From: Janthinobacterium sp. LM6
GTDB lineage: Bacteria > Pseudomonadota > Gammaproteobacteria > Burkholderiales > Burkholderiaceae_D
DNA length: 64,000 nt
Direction: 5' to 3'
NCBI RefSeq assembly: GCF_002002885.1
Contig: NZ_CP019510.1
Location: 2,170,001 to 2,234,000 of the forward strand
Part shown: one piece after another, positions 41,110 to 52,073 of the stretch
How positions within the stretch are numbered: position 1 is the first letter of the stretch
How the letters are laid out: the number at the start of each line of letters is the position of its first letter
The notes under the pieces: model-generated
What the model was told of the DNA's origin: nothing
Database searches by the model: none
The model's input: only the letters and a program-made list of their open reading frames with translations
Position numbers and translations under genes: made by a program

Positions 41110-43959
41110 TCAGCCCGTGTTGCGCAGGCCGGCCGCCACGCCATTGATCGACAGCTGGATGCCGCGGTGCACCCTTTCGTCGATCCGGCTTTCCGCCGAC
41201 AGGGCGCGGTTGCGCTTGATCAACTCCACCTGCAAGTGGTTCAGCGGGTCGAGATAGGCGAAGCGGTTCTGGATCGAACGGGCCAGCAGCGGATTGCCCG
41301 CCAGGCGTTCCGTGTTGCCGGTGATCAGCTCCAGGCAGCGCAGGGTGTTGCCGTGCTCGTCCGTGATGCGCTTGTAGATGCGTTCGCGCAAGCCCTGATC
41401 CGCCACCAGTTCCGCATAGCGCGAGGCGATCGCCAGGTCCGTCTTGGCCAGCACCATGTCCATGTTCGACAGCAGGGTGGCGAAGAATGGCCATTCGGCG
41501 TACATGGCGCGCAGGGTGGCGATTTTTTCATCTTTCGCGGCGCCGTCGGCCTCGTTGATCCACGCTTCGATGGCGCTGCCGAAGCCGAACCAGCCCGGCA
41601 GCAGCAAGCGGCACTGACCCCAGGAAAAGCCCCAGGGAATGGCGCGCAAGTCTTCGATGCGCTGGTTGGCCTTGCGCGAGGCGGGGCGCGAACCGAGGTT
41701 CAGCTCGGCGATTTCCGCGATCGGCGTAGCCGAGAAGAAATATTCCGTAAAACCCGGCGTTTCATATACGAGGTGGCGGTAGGCGTGATAGGCGAGGTCC
41801 GACAGCTGCGCCATCACGGCTTCGAACTGCGCCAGCTGGCCGTTGCGGGCCGGATTGGCTTCCTGCGGCGCCAGGCTCGCTTCCAGGGTGGCGGCTACCA
41901 GCAATTCCAGGTTGCGCCGGCCGATTTCCGCGTTGGAAAACTTCGAGGCGATGATCTCGCCTTGCTCCGTCAGACGGATCTGGCCGTTGACGGTGCCCGG
42001 CGGCTGGGCCAGGATGGCTTCGTAGCTGGGGCCGCCGCCACGGCCCACCGTGCCGCCGCGGCCATGGAACAGGCGCAGCTTGACGCCGGCCTTCCGGAAA
42101 TCGGCCACCAATGCCAGTTCCGCCTTGTACAGTTCCCAGTTGGACGTCAGGAAGCCGCCATCCTTGTTCGAATCGGAATAGCCGAGCATGACTTCCTGCA
42201 ACTGTCCCTGCTTGGCGATCAATTGCTTGACCAAAGGCAAGGCCATGACCTGGCTCATGATGCCGGCCGCGCGCTGCAGGTCGGGTATCGTTTCGAACAG
42301 GGGGATGACCATCAGCTCGCAGCTGCTGTCGCCTTCGCCTCCCGCCTTCCAGTCGGTGCGCAGCAAGCCGGTTTCCTTTTGCAGCAGCAACACTTCCAGC
42401 AAGTCGGACACGGTTTCCGTGTGCGAGATGATGTAATTGCGGATGGCCCGCGCACCGTAGCGCTGGCGGATGTCGCGCGCCGCGCGCAGGATCGCCAGTT
42501 CGGAATCCGTTTCCGCCGCGTAGGCGATGTAGGGCGAGTACAGCAGGCGCGGCTGGGCCAGTTCGTTCAGCAGCAGTGCCTGCTTGTCTTCCTCGGACAG
42601 GGCCGTGTAATCGGCGGCCACGCCGCTTTTCGCGAACAGGTCGGCCAGCACCCGTTCATGCACGTCGGACGTCTGGCGCATGTCCAGCGACGCCAGGTGG
42701 AAACCGAAGATGTCGGCCGCGCGCGCCAGGGTGGCCAGGCGCGGGCGCACGAGGGCGGCGCCGTGGTGCGACTCGAGCGAGGCGACGATGGTGCGCAAGT
42801 CGGCCACGAAGGCGGCCGCGTCAGGGTAGGCGGCCGCGGCGCCCACTTCCTTGCGCAGGATGTTGGTGGCGCCCAGCGCGCGGGCCGTGGCGGCCAGGCG
42901 CGCATAGATGCCGATCAGGGCGCGGCGGTACGGCTCGTCGCTGCGGTGCGGCGAGGCGTCGGGCGACTGGTCGGCCAGCGCCTGCAGTTCGGCGCTCACG
43001 CCCACCATCAGGGTCGAGACGGACAATTCCGCGCCCAGCGCGTGCGCTTCGTCGAGGTAAAAGTCGAGGATGGTGGTGGCGTGGCGCGCCAGCGCGTGCT
43101 GCATGGTGCCCGCGTTGACGTTCGGGTTGCCGTCACGGTCGCCGCCGATCCAGCTGCCCATCTGCACGTAGGCGGCGTTGATCGGCTCGATCGTGCCGTC
43201 GCCGTTCGGGTACTCGGCGGCGATATCGTCCTCGATGTCGTCATACAGGCCCGGCAGTTCGCGCAGGAAGGTGATGCGGTAGTAGGACAGGGCATTCTCG
43301 ATCTCGTCGGCCACCGTCAGCTTCGAGTAGCGCAGCATGCGCGTCTGCCACAAGGTGGCGACGCGCGAGCGCAGCAGCTGCATGTTGGCGTGCCGCTCTT
43401 TCGGCGTCTGCGGCAAGTCGCGCTCGGCCAGCAGGCGGGCGATGTCGTGCTCGGCGTCGAGGATGCTCTTGCGCTGCACTTCCGTCGGGTGGGCCGTCAG
43501 CACGGGGGCGATCAGGGCGTCCTGGAAGAAGGTGTCGACCGTCTTGCGCGGCACGCCGGCCAGGCGCAGTTTTCTCAGCGCGAAGCTGACGCTGCCTTTT
43601 TGCGCCGGCGAGCCGGCCAGCAGGTGGGCGCGGCGGCGGCGGATGTGGTGTTGATCTTCCGCAATGTTGGCCAGGTGCGAAAAGTAGGAAAAGGCGCGCA
43701 CGACGGAAATCGTCTGTTCGCGGCTCAGTTCCTTGAGCATGGCGTCGAGTTCCAGCGCGGCGCCCGCGTCCGCTTCGCGGCGGAAGCGCACGGACGTCTG
43801 GCGTATGGTTTCCACCACATTGAAGACGGCGTCGCCTTCCTGTTCGCGCAGCACGTCGCCCAGCAGGCGGCCCAGCAGGCGGATGTCTTCTTTCAGCGGC
43901 GCGTCCTTGTCGGAGCCGGCCGCCGGGACTATTTCTGGTGCTACTGCGTCATTGAGCAT
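41110..43959 (-). CDS. ppc: Phosphoenolpyruvate carboxylase
   Basis: A 949-residue enzyme that makes oxaloacetate from phosphoenolpyruvate and bicarbonate, refilling the citric acid cycle. The catalytic His is in the PEPCase signature [15 protein letters not shown]; the second signature with the essential Arg and Lys region, [19 protein letters not shown], is present, and so is [19 protein letters not shown]. The C terminus ends in the typical [12 protein letters not shown]. Length is normal. ATG 43959 (MLNDAVAPE) fits the family; an upstream ATG at 43989 is possible. It diverges from hemC with a gap of about 200 bp, an arrangement found in related betaproteobacteria. Confidence 0.96.
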   Translation of the reverse strand: MLNDAVAPEIVPAAGSDKDAPLKEDIRLLGRLLGDVLREQEGDAVFNVVETIRQTSVRFRREADAGAALELDAMLKELSREQTISVVRAFSYFSHLANIAEDQHHIRRRRAHLLAGSPAQKGSVSFALRKLRLAGVPRKTVDTFFQDALIAPVLTAHPTEVQRKSILDAEHDIARLLAERDLPQTPKERHANMQLLRSRVATLWQTRMLRYSKLTVADEIENALSYYRITFLRELPGLYDDIEDDIAAEYPNGDGTIEPINAAYVQMGSWIGGDRDGNPNVNAGTMQHALARHATTILDFYLDEAHALGAELSVSTLMVGVSAELQALADQSPDASPHRSDEPYRRALIGIYARLAATARALGATNILRKEVGAAAAYPDAAAFVADLRTIVASLESHHGAALVRPRLATLARAADIFGFHLASLDMRQTSDVHERVLADLFAKSGVAADYTALSEEDKQALLLNELAQPRLLYSPYIAYAAETDSELAILRAARDIRQRYGARAIRNYIISHTETVSDLLEVLLLQKETGLLRTDWKAGGEGDSSCELMVIPLFETIPDLQRAAGIMSQVMALPLVKQLIAKQGQLQEVMLGYSDSNKDGGFLTSNWELYKAELALVADFRKAGVKLRLFHGRGGTVGRGGGPSYEAILAQPPGTVNGQIRLTEQGEIIASKFSNAEIGRRNLELLVAATLEASLAPQEANPARNGQLAQFEAVMAQLSDLAYHAYRHLVYETPGFTEYFFSATPIAEIAELNLGSRPASRKANQRIEDLRAIPWGFSWGQCRLLLPGWFGFGSAIEAWINEADGAAKDEKIATLRAMYAEWPFFATLLSNMDMVLAKTDLAIASRYAELVADQGLRERIYKRITDEHGNTLRCLELITGNTERLAGNPLLARSIQNRFAYLDPLNHLQVELIKRNRALSAESRIDERVHRGIQLSINGVAAGLRNTG

Positions 43960-44157
43960 AATAAAGAACCAAAGTAAGTGTAAAAGCAAGGGAATGTGGA
44001 TCGCACCGGGCGTTTGGCCGCAGAGGGGAGGGGGCGCATGATAAAATTTGTGGTCTTCAACATGGACGCTAGCCTGACTTGGCCTTCTAGGCTAAGCGAT
44101 AACGATTATAGCGACGCCAGGCGCCACCCGATACAAAATTGATATCAGACGGGCGAA

Positions 44158-45207
44158 ATGGCAACGATAATGACAACGACAGCCACAGCGAAAGAACTTG
44201 TTTTGAAAGCATCCGAATTGACCCCGAACGAATTGAATATTCCTGCCCGCCTGGTGATCGCCACGCGCGAGAGCCGTCTTGCCATGTGGCAAGCTGAACA
44301 CGTGCGCGCCCGCCTGGCCGCCCTGTATCCGCAGTGTAGCGTCGAAATTCTCGGCATGACCACACGCGGCGACCAGATTCTGGACCGCGCCTTGTCCAAG
44401 GTAGGCGGCAAGGGCCTGTTCGTCAAGGAGCTGGAAGTGGCGATGGAAGAAGGCCGCGCCGACCTGGCCGTGCATTCGCTGAAAGACGTGCCGATGGAGT
44501 TGCCCGAAGGCTTTGCCCTGGCCGCCATCCTCGAGCGTGAAGACCCGCGCGACGCGTTCGTGTCGAACGACTACGCCAGCCTGGCCGAGCTGCCGCATGG
44601 CGCCGTCGTCGGCACCAGCAGCCTGCGCCGTCAGTCGCTGATCGCCGCGCGCTATCCGCACCTGACGATTTTGCCCCTGCGCGGCAACCTCGATACGCGT
44701 TTGGGCAAGCTGGACCGTGGCGACTACGCCGCCATCATCCTGGCCGCCGCCGGCCTGAAACGCCTGGGCCTGGCGTCGCGCATCCGCGCCGTGCTGGCGC
44801 CGGAAGACAGCTTGCCGGCCGCCGGCCAGGGCGCCATGGCGATCGAGATCCGCAGCGGACGCGCGGACGGCGCCGACATGGTGCGCCTGCTGGCGCCGCT
44901 GAACCACACGGCCACGGCGCAAGCCGTCACGGCCGAGCGCAAGGTGTCGAAGATTTTCGGCGGCAGCTGCCAGATTCCGCTGGCCGCGTTCGCCACCGTC
45001 GAGGGCGAGCAGATGCGCTTGCGCGCCATGGTCGCCACGCCGGACGGCGCGCGCATGGCCAGCGCCGAGCTCGAAGGTGCTGCCGGCGCGCCGGAACAGC
45101 TGGGCGAGCAAGTGGCCGAATTGCTGCGCGGGCAAGATGCCGCCGGCATCCTCGCCTCGTGCGCCGTCACCCCGGACAACCATGAAGGCCTGGCGCCGCA
45201 TGCCTGA
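44158..45207 (+). CDS. hemC: Porphobilinogen deaminase (hydroxymethylbilane synthase)
   Basis: A 349-residue enzyme that joins four porphobilinogen units into hydroxymethylbilane. Conserved segments are [59 protein letters not shown] and [13 protein letters not shown]. The dipyrromethane cofactor Cys is in [12 protein letters not shown]. The N terminus has about 28 residues before the conserved core, so ATG 44170 or a later start is possible. hemD begins 8 bases before its stop, so hemC, hemD, hemX and hemY form one heme operon. Confidence 0.95.
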   Translation: MATIMTTTATAKELVLKASELTPNELNIPARLVIATRESRLAMWQAEHVRARLAALYPQCSVEILGMTTRGDQILDRALSKVGGKGLFVKELEVAMEEGRADLAVHSLKDVPMELPEGFALAAILEREDPRDAFVSNDYASLAELPHGAVVGTSSLRRQSLIAARYPHLTILPLRGNLDTRLGKLDRGDYAAIILAAAGLKRLGLASRIRAVLAPEDSLPAAGQGAMAIEIRSGRADGADMVRLLAPLNHTATAQAVTAERKVSKIFGGSCQIPLAAFATVEGEQMRLRAMVATPDGARMASAELEGAAGAPEQLGEQVAELLRGQDAAGILASCAVTPDNHEGLAPHA

Positions 45208-45982
45208 CACCGTGGTGATCACGCGGCCCGCGGCGCAAGCGGGGCCGCTGGCCGCCAGCATCGCGGCGCTGGGCTTGCCCGTGACCCTGCTGCCGCTGCT
45301 GGAAATCCACGCGCTTGACGGCGCAGAGGAATGCGCGCGGCTGCAAGCCGTGCTGGCGCGCCTGGCGGACTACGACCTGGTGGCGTTCGTCTCGCCCAAC
45401 GCCATCGATTGCGTCTTTGCGCACTTGCCCGCCTGGCCATCGGGCCTGCCGCTGGCCGTGGTGGGCGAGGGCAGCCGGATGGCATTGGCGGCGCATGGCG
45501 TCACGCAGGCCAACGCGGCCATCACCAGTCCGCTGGACACGGCGCGCAGCGATTCCGAACATTTATTATTGGCGCTGGACTTGCCGGCCCTGCGCGGCAA
45601 GCGCGTGCTGATCGTGCGCGGCGATGGCGGGCGCGATTACCTGGCCGACGGCTTGCGCGCGGCCGGCGCCGAAGTCGAGTTCGTCACTGCCTACCGCCGC
45701 AAGGTGCCAAGGCTGACGCCGGCCTTGCGGGCGACCCTGGAAAACCTGTTGCAGCATAATAATGACTGGATCATCACCAGCTCGGAAGCGCTGCGCGGCT
45801 TGCTGGCGCTACTGGGCGAAATGGATGCTGAAAAGGCGGCTGTTGTGAAAATGCAACAGCAGCATCTGATCGTGCCGCACGCCCGCATTGCACAAACGGC
45901 GGCGGCCCTGGGTTTTGCCCGAGTCACCTTGACAGGATCAGGCGACGCAGGAGTGCTCGCCGCGTTACAATCACGACCATGA
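45200..45982 (+). CDS. hemD: Uroporphyrinogen-III synthase
   Basis: A 260-residue enzyme that cyclises hydroxymethylbilane with inversion of ring D. The family is weakly conserved, but recognisable parts are [20 protein letters not shown] at the start, [34 protein letters not shown] and [12 protein letters not shown]. The start at ATG 45200 lies within the last codons of hemC; ATG 45182 would add six residues. Its stop overlaps the hemX start (ATGA). The gene order hemC-hemD-hemX-hemY is common in beta- and gammaproteobacteria. Confidence 0.92.
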   Translation: MPDTVVITRPAAQAGPLAASIAALGLPVTLLPLLEIHALDGAEECARLQAVLARLADYDLVAFVSPNAIDCVFAHLPAWPSGLPLAVVGEGSRMALAAHGVTQANAAITSPLDTARSDSEHLLLALDLPALRGKRVLIVRGDGGRDYLADGLRAAGAEVEFVTAYRRKVPRLTPALRATLENLLQHNNDWIITSSEALRGLLALLGEMDAEKAAVVKMQQQHLIVPHARIAQTAAALGFARVTLTGSGDAGVLAALQSRP

Positions 45983-47127
45983 ACGAAATGCCTACACTCT
46001 CCGAACCGAATGCAACGCCTGGCAGCGCCGTGAAGACGGCGCCGCAGGCGGCCGACCAACCTGCCGGCCGCGCGCCGACCCTGCTGGAACAGCTGCAAAA
46101 GCCCATGAGCATCGCCGTCATTGTGCTGGCCGTGCTGCTGGCTGCGCAAAGCTGGTCGACCAGCAAGCAGATCCGCAACCTGCGCGAAGAAGTGGCCAAG
46201 CGCCTGCAAAAAGGCGATGTCAGCAATGCCGAAACGGGCGTGCTGGCGCGCAACGTGCAAGAAGGCACGAAAGAGCTGCAAATCAAGGTGGGCGCGCTGG
46301 AAAACCGCCAGAGCGAAACGCAAAGCCAGCAGCTTGCGCTGGAACAACTGTACAACGACTTGTCGAAGAACCGCGACGAGTGGGCGCTGACGGAAATCGA
46401 GCAGGTGCTGTCGACGGCCAGCCAGCAACTGCAACTGGCCGGCAACGTGCCCGGCGCGCTGATCGCTCTGCAAAACGCGGACCGCAGCCTGTCGCGTTCC
46501 GACAAGCCGCAATTCATCACCATCCGCCGCGCCATCGGGCGCGACATGGAAAAACTCAAGGCTCTGCCCAGCGTCGATTCGACGGGCGTGGCCCTGCGCC
46601 TCGACGCCGTGATCGCCCAGGTCGATTCCCTGCCGATGCTGTCCGACGAAACGCCGGCCTTGCCGGCCGCGCCGGAAAAGCCGGGCAAGGCCAAGCCCGT
46701 GCGCGATGCGAGCGGCAAGCTGATGGGGCCGCCTGCGCCGGAACCGCTGCTGCAAAAAGTGCGCGACGGCTTCAATACCTGGAGCGGCGACATGTGGGCC
46801 GACGTGCGTCAATTGATACGCATCCGCCGCGTCGATACGCCGGAAGCGCTGATGCTGTCGCCGACGCAATCGTATTTCTTGCGCGAAAACGTCAAGTTGC
46901 GCCTGCTGAATGCCCGCATGGCCTTGTTGTCGCGCAATGAAACGGCGTTCCGCAACGATTTGATCGCCGCGCAGGATGCGCTGGCCAAGTATTTCGACAC
47001 CCGCGCCAAGAGCACGCAGACGGCGCAAGCCCTGTTGCGCCAGGTGCAGGGCAGCAACCTGGCCATCGAAATGCCAACCTTGTCCGACAGCCTGACGGCT
47101 GTGCGCAACTACAAAGCGAAGTCCTGA
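45979..47127 (+). CDS. hemX: HemX-type inner-membrane protein of heme biosynthesis
   Basis: A 382-residue protein annotated in the family as a putative uroporphyrinogen-III C-methyltransferase, although it lacks the real methyltransferase fold. A disordered Pro/Ala-rich N terminus is followed by one transmembrane segment (about 43-60, MSIAVIVLAVLLAAQ), a coiled coil (about 65-135) and a helical periplasmic domain with VLSTASQQLQLAGNVPGALI and LLNARMALLSRNETAF. The role is not established; it is thought to help organise tetrapyrrole enzymes. It overlaps hemD at its start and is 4 bp from hemY. Confidence 0.9.
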   Translation: MNEMPTLSEPNATPGSAVKTAPQAADQPAGRAPTLLEQLQKPMSIAVIVLAVLLAAQSWSTSKQIRNLREEVAKRLQKGDVSNAETGVLARNVQEGTKELQIKVGALENRQSETQSQQLALEQLYNDLSKNRDEWALTEIEQVLSTASQQLQLAGNVPGALIALQNADRSLSRSDKPQFITIRRAIGRDMEKLKALPSVDSTGVALRLDAVIAQVDSLPMLSDETPALPAAPEKPGKAKPVRDASGKLMGPPAPEPLLQKVRDGFNTWSGDMWADVRQLIRIRRVDTPEALMLSPTQSYFLRENVKLRLLNARMALLSRNETAFRNDLIAAQDALAKYFDTRAKSTQTAQALLRQVQGSNLAIEMPTLSDSLTAVRNYKAKS

Positions 47128-47131
47128 GCCC

Positions 47132-48328
47132 ATGCGTCTATTTCTCTGGTTACTCGCCCTGATGGCTGCGGCGATCGGTATCGCCGTGACGGCCCGTTTC
47201 AATCCCGGCAACGTGGTGCTGTTCTATCCGCCATACCGCATCGATTTGTCGCTGAATTTCTTCCTGTTGCTGCAGGTCGTGCTGTTCGTGCTGCTGTACC
47301 TGCTGGTGCGCGCCGTGCGCGCCACCGTGCGCATGCCGGCGCAAGTGGCCGCCTACCGCCAGCGCAAGCGTGAGCGCGACGGCAACAAGGGCTTGCGCGA
47401 AGCCTTGAAAGCCCTGTTCGAAGGCCGTTTCGGCCATGCCGAGAAGGCTGCGTTGCGCGCCGCCGAGCTGGAAGAGAATGCCGGCCTGGCCGCGCTGATC
47501 GGCGCGCGCGCCGCGCACCGCATGCGCCAGTCCGAGCGCCGCGACAGCTGGCTGTCGCGCGTCGAAGGCGACGCCAGCCTGAAAACGGCCCGCTTGATGA
47601 CGGTGACGGAATTGCTGGTCGACGATCACCAGCCGGAAGCGGCCCTGGCGGCCGTGCGCGAACTCAATGCCAGCGGCACGCGCCATATCCATGCGCTGCA
47701 ATGGTCGCTGAAGGCCGAGCAGCAGGCGAAGAACTGGCCGGAAGTGCTGCGCCTCGTGCGTTCGCTCGACAAGCACCGCGCCCTGCATCCGGCCCTGTCG
47801 TCGCGCCTGCGCGAACTGGCCTACGACCATCTGCTGTCGGACCAATCGCATGACGCCGAATCGCTGATGCGCGTATGGTCCACCGTGCCAGGCGCCGACC
47901 GCGTCAAGCCGTACATCGCCTGCCGCGCCGCCACGGCCCTGAATGCGCGCGGCCTGCACGATGAAGCGCGCCTCGTGTGCGAAGAATCGCTGGCCGCCGA
48001 CTGGGACGAGCGCGTCGTGCGCGCCTACCGCGAAGCGGCGGCGCCAAGCGGCACGCCGGCCTTGCTGCTGCAGATCGAGCATTGCGAGCAATGGATGAAG
48101 CAGCGTCCGCTGGATGCGGAACTGGCGTTGACCCTGGGCACTCTGTGCCTCAAGCAAAAACTGTGGGGCAAGGCCCAGCGCCACCTGGAGCAGGCTTTGT
48201 CGGACGCGAACGAGCCGCAAATGGTGCGCGACGCCCATCTGAAGCTGGCGCAGATGCACGACGCCCTGCAGCAGACGGAACAGGCTGCCGCCCATTACCG
48301 GCAGTGCGCGCTGGCCACCATCCTGTAA
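47132..48328 (+). CDS. hemY: HemY-type TPR membrane protein of heme biosynthesis
   Basis: A 398-residue protein (not the protoporphyrinogen oxidase that shares the name). Two transmembrane segments come first (about 3-21 and 38-62, with a run FLLLQVVLFVLLYLLVRAV), followed by the HemY_N domain (GLREALKALFEGRFGHAEKA) and TPR-like helices through the rest, such as ALTLGTLCLKQKLWGKAQRH. It is the last gene of the hemCDXY unit and a terminator follows at once. In other bacteria HemY has been implicated in the regulation or assembly of late heme or membrane complexes; the precise role is not known. Confidence 0.9.
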   Translation: MRLFLWLLALMAAAIGIAVTARFNPGNVVLFYPPYRIDLSLNFFLLLQVVLFVLLYLLVRAVRATVRMPAQVAAYRQRKRERDGNKGLREALKALFEGRFGHAEKAALRAAELEENAGLAALIGARAAHRMRQSERRDSWLSRVEGDASLKTARLMTVTELLVDDHQPEAALAAVRELNASGTRHIHALQWSLKAEQQAKNWPEVLRLVRSLDKHRALHPALSSRLRELAYDHLLSDQSHDAESLMRVWSTVPGADRVKPYIACRAATALNARGLHDEARLVCEESLAADWDERVVRAYREAAAPSGTPALLLQIEHCEQWMKQRPLDAELALTLGTLCLKQKLWGKAQRHLEQALSDANEPQMVRDAHLKLAQMHDALQQTEQAAAHYRQCALATIL

Positions 48329-48357
48329 GCCGTTTTGTAAGCCATTTCTCCAGACGT

Positions 48358-48394
48358 AAAAAAGCCGTTCAGTGCAGACTGAACGGCTTTTTTT
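48358..48394. terminator. Intrinsic terminator after hemY
   Basis: AAAGCCGTTCAG (48361-48372) pairs with CTGAACGGCTTT (48379-48390), loop TGCAGA, with flanking A and T runs. It serves hemY and the convergent gcd gene. Confidence 0.94.
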
Positions 48395-48428
48395 GCGCTG
48401 CTACCTTGCTAATTTACTTCTTCGAGCT

Positions 48429-50855
48429 TTACTTCTTCGGTACGGCAGTGCCTTCGGGCAAGGCGTACGCGACCAGGGTGTCGCTCATCTTCGTGCCCAG
48501 CGAACCGTGGCCGCCGGCCATGACGACGACGAACTGGCGTCCCGACTTGTTCGACACATAGCTCATCGGCGTAGCCTGGCCGCCGGCCGGCAAGCGGGCT
48601 TTCCAGATCACTTTGCCGTTGCTGACGTCGTAGCCGCGGATGTAGTAGTCGAGCGTGCTGCTGAGGAAGGTCACGCCGCCACCCGTGGTGACCATGCCGC
48701 CCAGGCTGGGCACGCCCAGCGGCAACGGAATCGGCACGGGGCCGCTGTCGCGCGTGGTGCCGTTCTTGTGCATCCACACTTTTTTCATGGTGCGCAGGTC
48801 GACGGCGGCCACATAGCCCCACGGCGGTGCCTGGCATGGGAAGCCCAGCGGCGACAGGAAGGCCTTGATTTCCACGGCGAACGGGACGCCCGTCTGCGGC
48901 TGCAAGCCCATTTCGCCACCGGTGCCGCCCTTGGCCGTCGTTTCCGCGCGCGGCACGAGTTTTTCCAGGAAGCCCATGTAGTCCGGGTTGACGATCAGCA
49001 ACTGGCGTACGGGGTCGATGGCCGCGCCGCCCCATTCGAAGATGCCGAGCGGGCCCGGCGAGATGACGGCGCCCTTGCCGGCCGTTTGCGGCGTGAACGG
49101 GCCTTCATAGCGGCGTTCCTTGAAGATGATGCGGCAAGCGAGCTGGTCGAACGGCGTGGTGCCCCACATGTCCGCTTCGCTGATATTGCGTTCTGGCAAG
49201 AAGGTCAGGGCCGAGAACGGCTGCGTGGGCGACAGGGTGTCGCCGGCGGCAGGATTGCTCGTCGGCACGGGTTTTTCCGGCGCCGGGACGACCAGGCTGC
49301 CGTCGCGGCGGTCGATCACGTAGATGTCGCCGCGTTTCGTCGTGGCAACAACAGATGGCACTTTACCCTTAGGCGTGTCGATGTCGACCAGGCTCGGCTG
49401 GCCGCCGATGTCCATGTCCCAGATATCGTGGTGCACGGTCTGGTAGACCCAGCGCACTTTACCCGTCGCCAGATCCAGCGCGACGATGGCGCTGTTGAAT
49501 TTCTCGCCATTCTTGTTGCGGTTGCCGCCCCAGGTGTCGGGGGTTTCATTGCCCATCGGAATGTAGACCATGCCCAGCTTTTCATCGATGCTGGCCACGC
49601 CCCACGAGTTGGGCGAGTTGTTGGTGTAGTTCTTGCCTTCAGGGAAAGGCGCCGTATCTTCCGGCGTGGCCGGGTCCCAGTTCCACATCAGCTTGCCGGT
49701 GACGGGATCGTAGCCGCGGATCACGCCCGATGGCTCTTCCGTCGAATGGTTGTCCGTCACGCTGGCGGCGATCACGGCCATTTTCTGCGAGACGGCCGGC
49801 GGCGACGTTGGCATCAGGAAACCGCGCTTGATCATGGCCATGTTTTTATACAGGTTGACGACGCCGTTGTTGCCAAAGCTCTTGCACGACTCGCCCGTAT
49901 CGGCATTGACGGCGATCATGGTGCCGTCCATGGTCGGCGCCAGGATGCGGCGCGGGCATTCCATGCCGGCCGCTTCGGGGGCCGGATTGTTCTTCGCGCG
50001 GCCCGCGTTGACGTCCCAGTAGGCGACGCCGCGGCAGATCATGTGCTGGTAGCTGGCCGCGTCGCGGTTGATCTTCGGATCGTGGCGCCAGATTTCCTTG
50101 CCCGTGTCCGGGTTCAGGGCGATGACGATGTTGTGCGGCGTGCACAGGTACAGCATGTCATTGACCTTCAGCGGCGTGACTTCGTTGGCGATCTCGCCCG
50201 GATCGTTCGGCCCCTTGAAGTCGCCCGTGTGATAGGTCCAGGCCTCTTTCAGGCCGGAAATATTCGCCGGCGTGATCTGCGCGGCCGGCGCATAGCGGTC
50301 GCCATAGCCGGAGCGGCCATACGCGGACCAGTCGTTGTGCTCGACGCCGGGCGCGAAATCGCCGGAGGCGGTGGCGGCCATGTTTTCGGCCGGCACGTCG
50401 CCATGCAGGTCGTGGTAATCCTGGAACAGGGCGATGACGCCGGCGATGACGGTCAGGGCCACGGCGGCGGAGAGGGCCGTCTTGCCCGCCTGCGGCTGTT
50501 TTGCGGAGGCGGGTGGGGCCAGGCGGCGGCTGACGAAGGGCAGCAGCAGCCAGACGGCGGCGGCAAACCAGATGTCCAGGCGCGGCAGCAATTGCCACCA
50601 GTCGAATTTCACTTCAATGAGGGACCAGATCAGGGTGGCGAGCAGCAGCAGCGCCATGAACGGTTGCGCGCTGCGCTTGCCTTTGAAGACGAGCACGCCG
50701 GCGATCAGCATGCCTATGCCGGCCAGCAAGTAGTACCACGAGCCGCCGAGCGTGGCCAGCCAGATGCCGCCGCCCAGCAGGGCGAGGCCAAACAGAATGA
50801 AAATAACGCCGGTGACCTTTAATAAAGGACCGGGCCGGAAAGAGGGAATCATCAT
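48429..50855 (-). CDS. gcd: Membrane-bound PQQ-dependent glucose dehydrogenase
   Basis: An 808-residue quinoprotein of the glucose/quinate/shikimate family. Five N-terminal transmembrane segments (residues about 10-150) anchor it and bind ubiquinone; the rest is a periplasmic eight-bladed beta-propeller with pieces such as DWSAYGRSGYGDRYAPAAQI, GANPDTGKEI-like LNPDTGKEIWRHDP and NQSG-like repeats. It oxidises aldoses such as glucose to gluconolactone and feeds electrons to the quinone pool. No PQQ biosynthesis genes are in the window. Start at ATG 50855 or the next codon 50852; AAAAGGAAT is just upstream. Confidence 0.93.
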   Translation of the reverse strand: MMIPSFRPGPLLKVTGVIFILFGLALLGGGIWLATLGGSWYYLLAGIGMLIAGVLVFKGKRSAQPFMALLLLATLIWSLIEVKFDWWQLLPRLDIWFAAAVWLLLPFVSRRLAPPASAKQPQAGKTALSAAVALTVIAGVIALFQDYHDLHGDVPAENMAATASGDFAPGVEHNDWSAYGRSGYGDRYAPAAQITPANISGLKEAWTYHTGDFKGPNDPGEIANEVTPLKVNDMLYLCTPHNIVIALNPDTGKEIWRHDPKINRDAASYQHMICRGVAYWDVNAGRAKNNPAPEAAGMECPRRILAPTMDGTMIAVNADTGESCKSFGNNGVVNLYKNMAMIKRGFLMPTSPPAVSQKMAVIAASVTDNHSTEEPSGVIRGYDPVTGKLMWNWDPATPEDTAPFPEGKNYTNNSPNSWGVASIDEKLGMVYIPMGNETPDTWGGNRNKNGEKFNSAIVALDLATGKVRWVYQTVHHDIWDMDIGGQPSLVDIDTPKGKVPSVVATTKRGDIYVIDRRDGSLVVPAPEKPVPTSNPAAGDTLSPTQPFSALTFLPERNISEADMWGTTPFDQLACRIIFKERRYEGPFTPQTAGKGAVISPGPLGIFEWGGAAIDPVRQLLIVNPDYMGFLEKLVPRAETTAKGGTGGEMGLQPQTGVPFAVEIKAFLSPLGFPCQAPPWGYVAAVDLRTMKKVWMHKNGTTRDSGPVPIPLPLGVPSLGGMVTTGGGVTFLSSTLDYYIRGYDVSNGKVIWKARLPAGGQATPMSYVSNKSGRQFVVVMAGGHGSLGTKMSDTLVAYALPEGTAVPKK

Positions 50856-51478
50856 ATTCCTTTTTGCAAGGATTTATCGGTGGCGCGTGATGCGCCATAT
50901 TGAATTCAGGGAAGGCGTCGATTGCAGAATATACAAAGTTTGGAATCACCAGAATGTTATAGTTTATCAGAATTGATGATTGTCTTCTGGTAGTGCCATT
51001 TTTTGGCGGGATCGCCATTTGAATCAAATAAACTCTTCAAATAAGAGCAAATATTATGCTGGAAGAGGAGATTGCCGGGCTGGGTGGGCGTTCGGCGAAG
51101 CATGTTGAAACGCCCGCGTCATTATGTGAAGACATCGCCGGATGCATGATAATGAAATTGTTGTTATAAGTGGCTGCAATAAATGCAATGCCGATTATAA
51201 TAACCATGTTTGCCGTATGGTGATATTGAAATGAAAATACGCAGATATTCCAGATATTAATTCAGGTGTGAGCGTAGTATTACTTACGTGTTTTTACTTA
51301 TTATTTTGGGCCGCCTGTTTATTCTTTCGCTGGCAGGCTGCGCGTGTCGGCGGGCCGTGCATGGCACTGTTGCTGGCTGGACGCGCAAAACGCCGGCGGG
51401 CCGCTGCTGCATCGCACAAGCTGCCTGTACTTCGCTATAATTGCGCGGTTAAAACACAATCCGCTAATGAGGAACCCC
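50856..51478. promoter_or_regulatory. Divergent intergenic region gcd-ppa
   Basis: About 620 bp of AT-rich DNA without a convincing gene. TATAAT at 51436-51441 is a perfect -10 for ppa on the plus strand, though its -35 is poor; the ppa ribosome site TGAGGAA is at about 51467-51473. On the minus strand several TATAAC/TATATT-type hexamers near 50920-50970 could serve gcd. A short open frame at 51268-51492 has no ribosome site and overlaps the ppa start, so I discount it. No tRNA or riboswitch is seen. Confidence 0.45.
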
Positions 51479-52021
51479 ATGAGTTTGAATAACGTCTCTT
51501 CCGGCCGCGATCTGCCGAACGATTTCAACGTCGTCATCGAAATCCCGATGAATGCCGATCCGATCAAGTACGAAGTCGACAAGGAAAGCGGCGCGATCTT
51601 CGTCGATCGCTTCATGGGTACCGCCATGCATTACCCGTGCAACTACGGCTACGTGCCGAACACCCTGTCGCCGGACGGCGACCCGGTCGACGTGCTGGTC
51701 ATCACCCCGTTCCCGCTGATCCCGGGCGTGGTCGTGCGCTGCCGTCCTATCGGCGTGCTGAAAATGACCGACGAGTCGGGCGAAGACGCGAAAGTGCTGG
51801 CTGTGCCAGTCGACAAGGTCCTGTCGATCTACAGCCACTGGCAAAAGCCGGAAGATCTGAACGAACTGCGCTTGCGCCAGATCCAGCATTTCTTTGAGCA
51901 CTACAAGGATCTGGAAAAAGGCAAATGGGTCAAGATCGACGGCTGGTATGGTCCTGACGTGGCCAAGGAAGAAATCCTGGGCGGCGTTGCCGCCTACAAG
52001 GCAGATGCTGCAAAAGCCTAA
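51479..52021 (+). CDS. ppa: Inorganic pyrophosphatase (family I)
   Basis: A 180-residue cytoplasmic enzyme that hydrolyses pyrophosphate and pulls biosynthetic reactions forward. The family I signature DGDPVDVLV is present, along with the metal and phosphate ligands in [15 protein letters not shown] and [13 protein letters not shown], and the late [20 protein letters not shown] 51479 ([16 protein letters not shown]) follows TGAGGAA, and the residues match the normal start of bacterial members. A strong terminator ends the gene. Confidence 0.95.
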   Translation: MSLNNVSSGRDLPNDFNVVIEIPMNADPIKYEVDKESGAIFVDRFMGTAMHYPCNYGYVPNTLSPDGDPVDVLVITPFPLIPGVVVRCRPIGVLKMTDESGEDAKVLAVPVDKVLSIYSHWQKPEDLNELRLRQIQHFFEHYKDLEKGKWVKIDGWYGPDVAKEEILGGVAAYKADAAKA

Positions 52022-52032
52022 CTGCACCAGTT

Positions 52033-52073
52033 AAAAAACGCTCCCCGCCAGCGATGGCCGGGAGCGTTTTTTT
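52033..52073. terminator. Intrinsic terminator after ppa
   Basis: AAAAAACGCTCCC (52033-52045) pairs with GGGAGCGTTTTTT (52060-52072). The right arm reaches the stop codon of the convergent acyltransferase gene, so one hairpin serves both genes. Confidence 0.93.

Noticed and set aside
41074-43977. A 967-codon plus-strand open frame opposite ppc
   Set aside because: The minus strand encodes a complete phosphoenolpyruvate carboxylase; the antisense frame has no recognisable domain.
51268-51492. A small hydrophobic protein upstream of ppa
   Set aside because: No ribosome site, overlaps the ppa promoter and start, and residues are not like any family I know.
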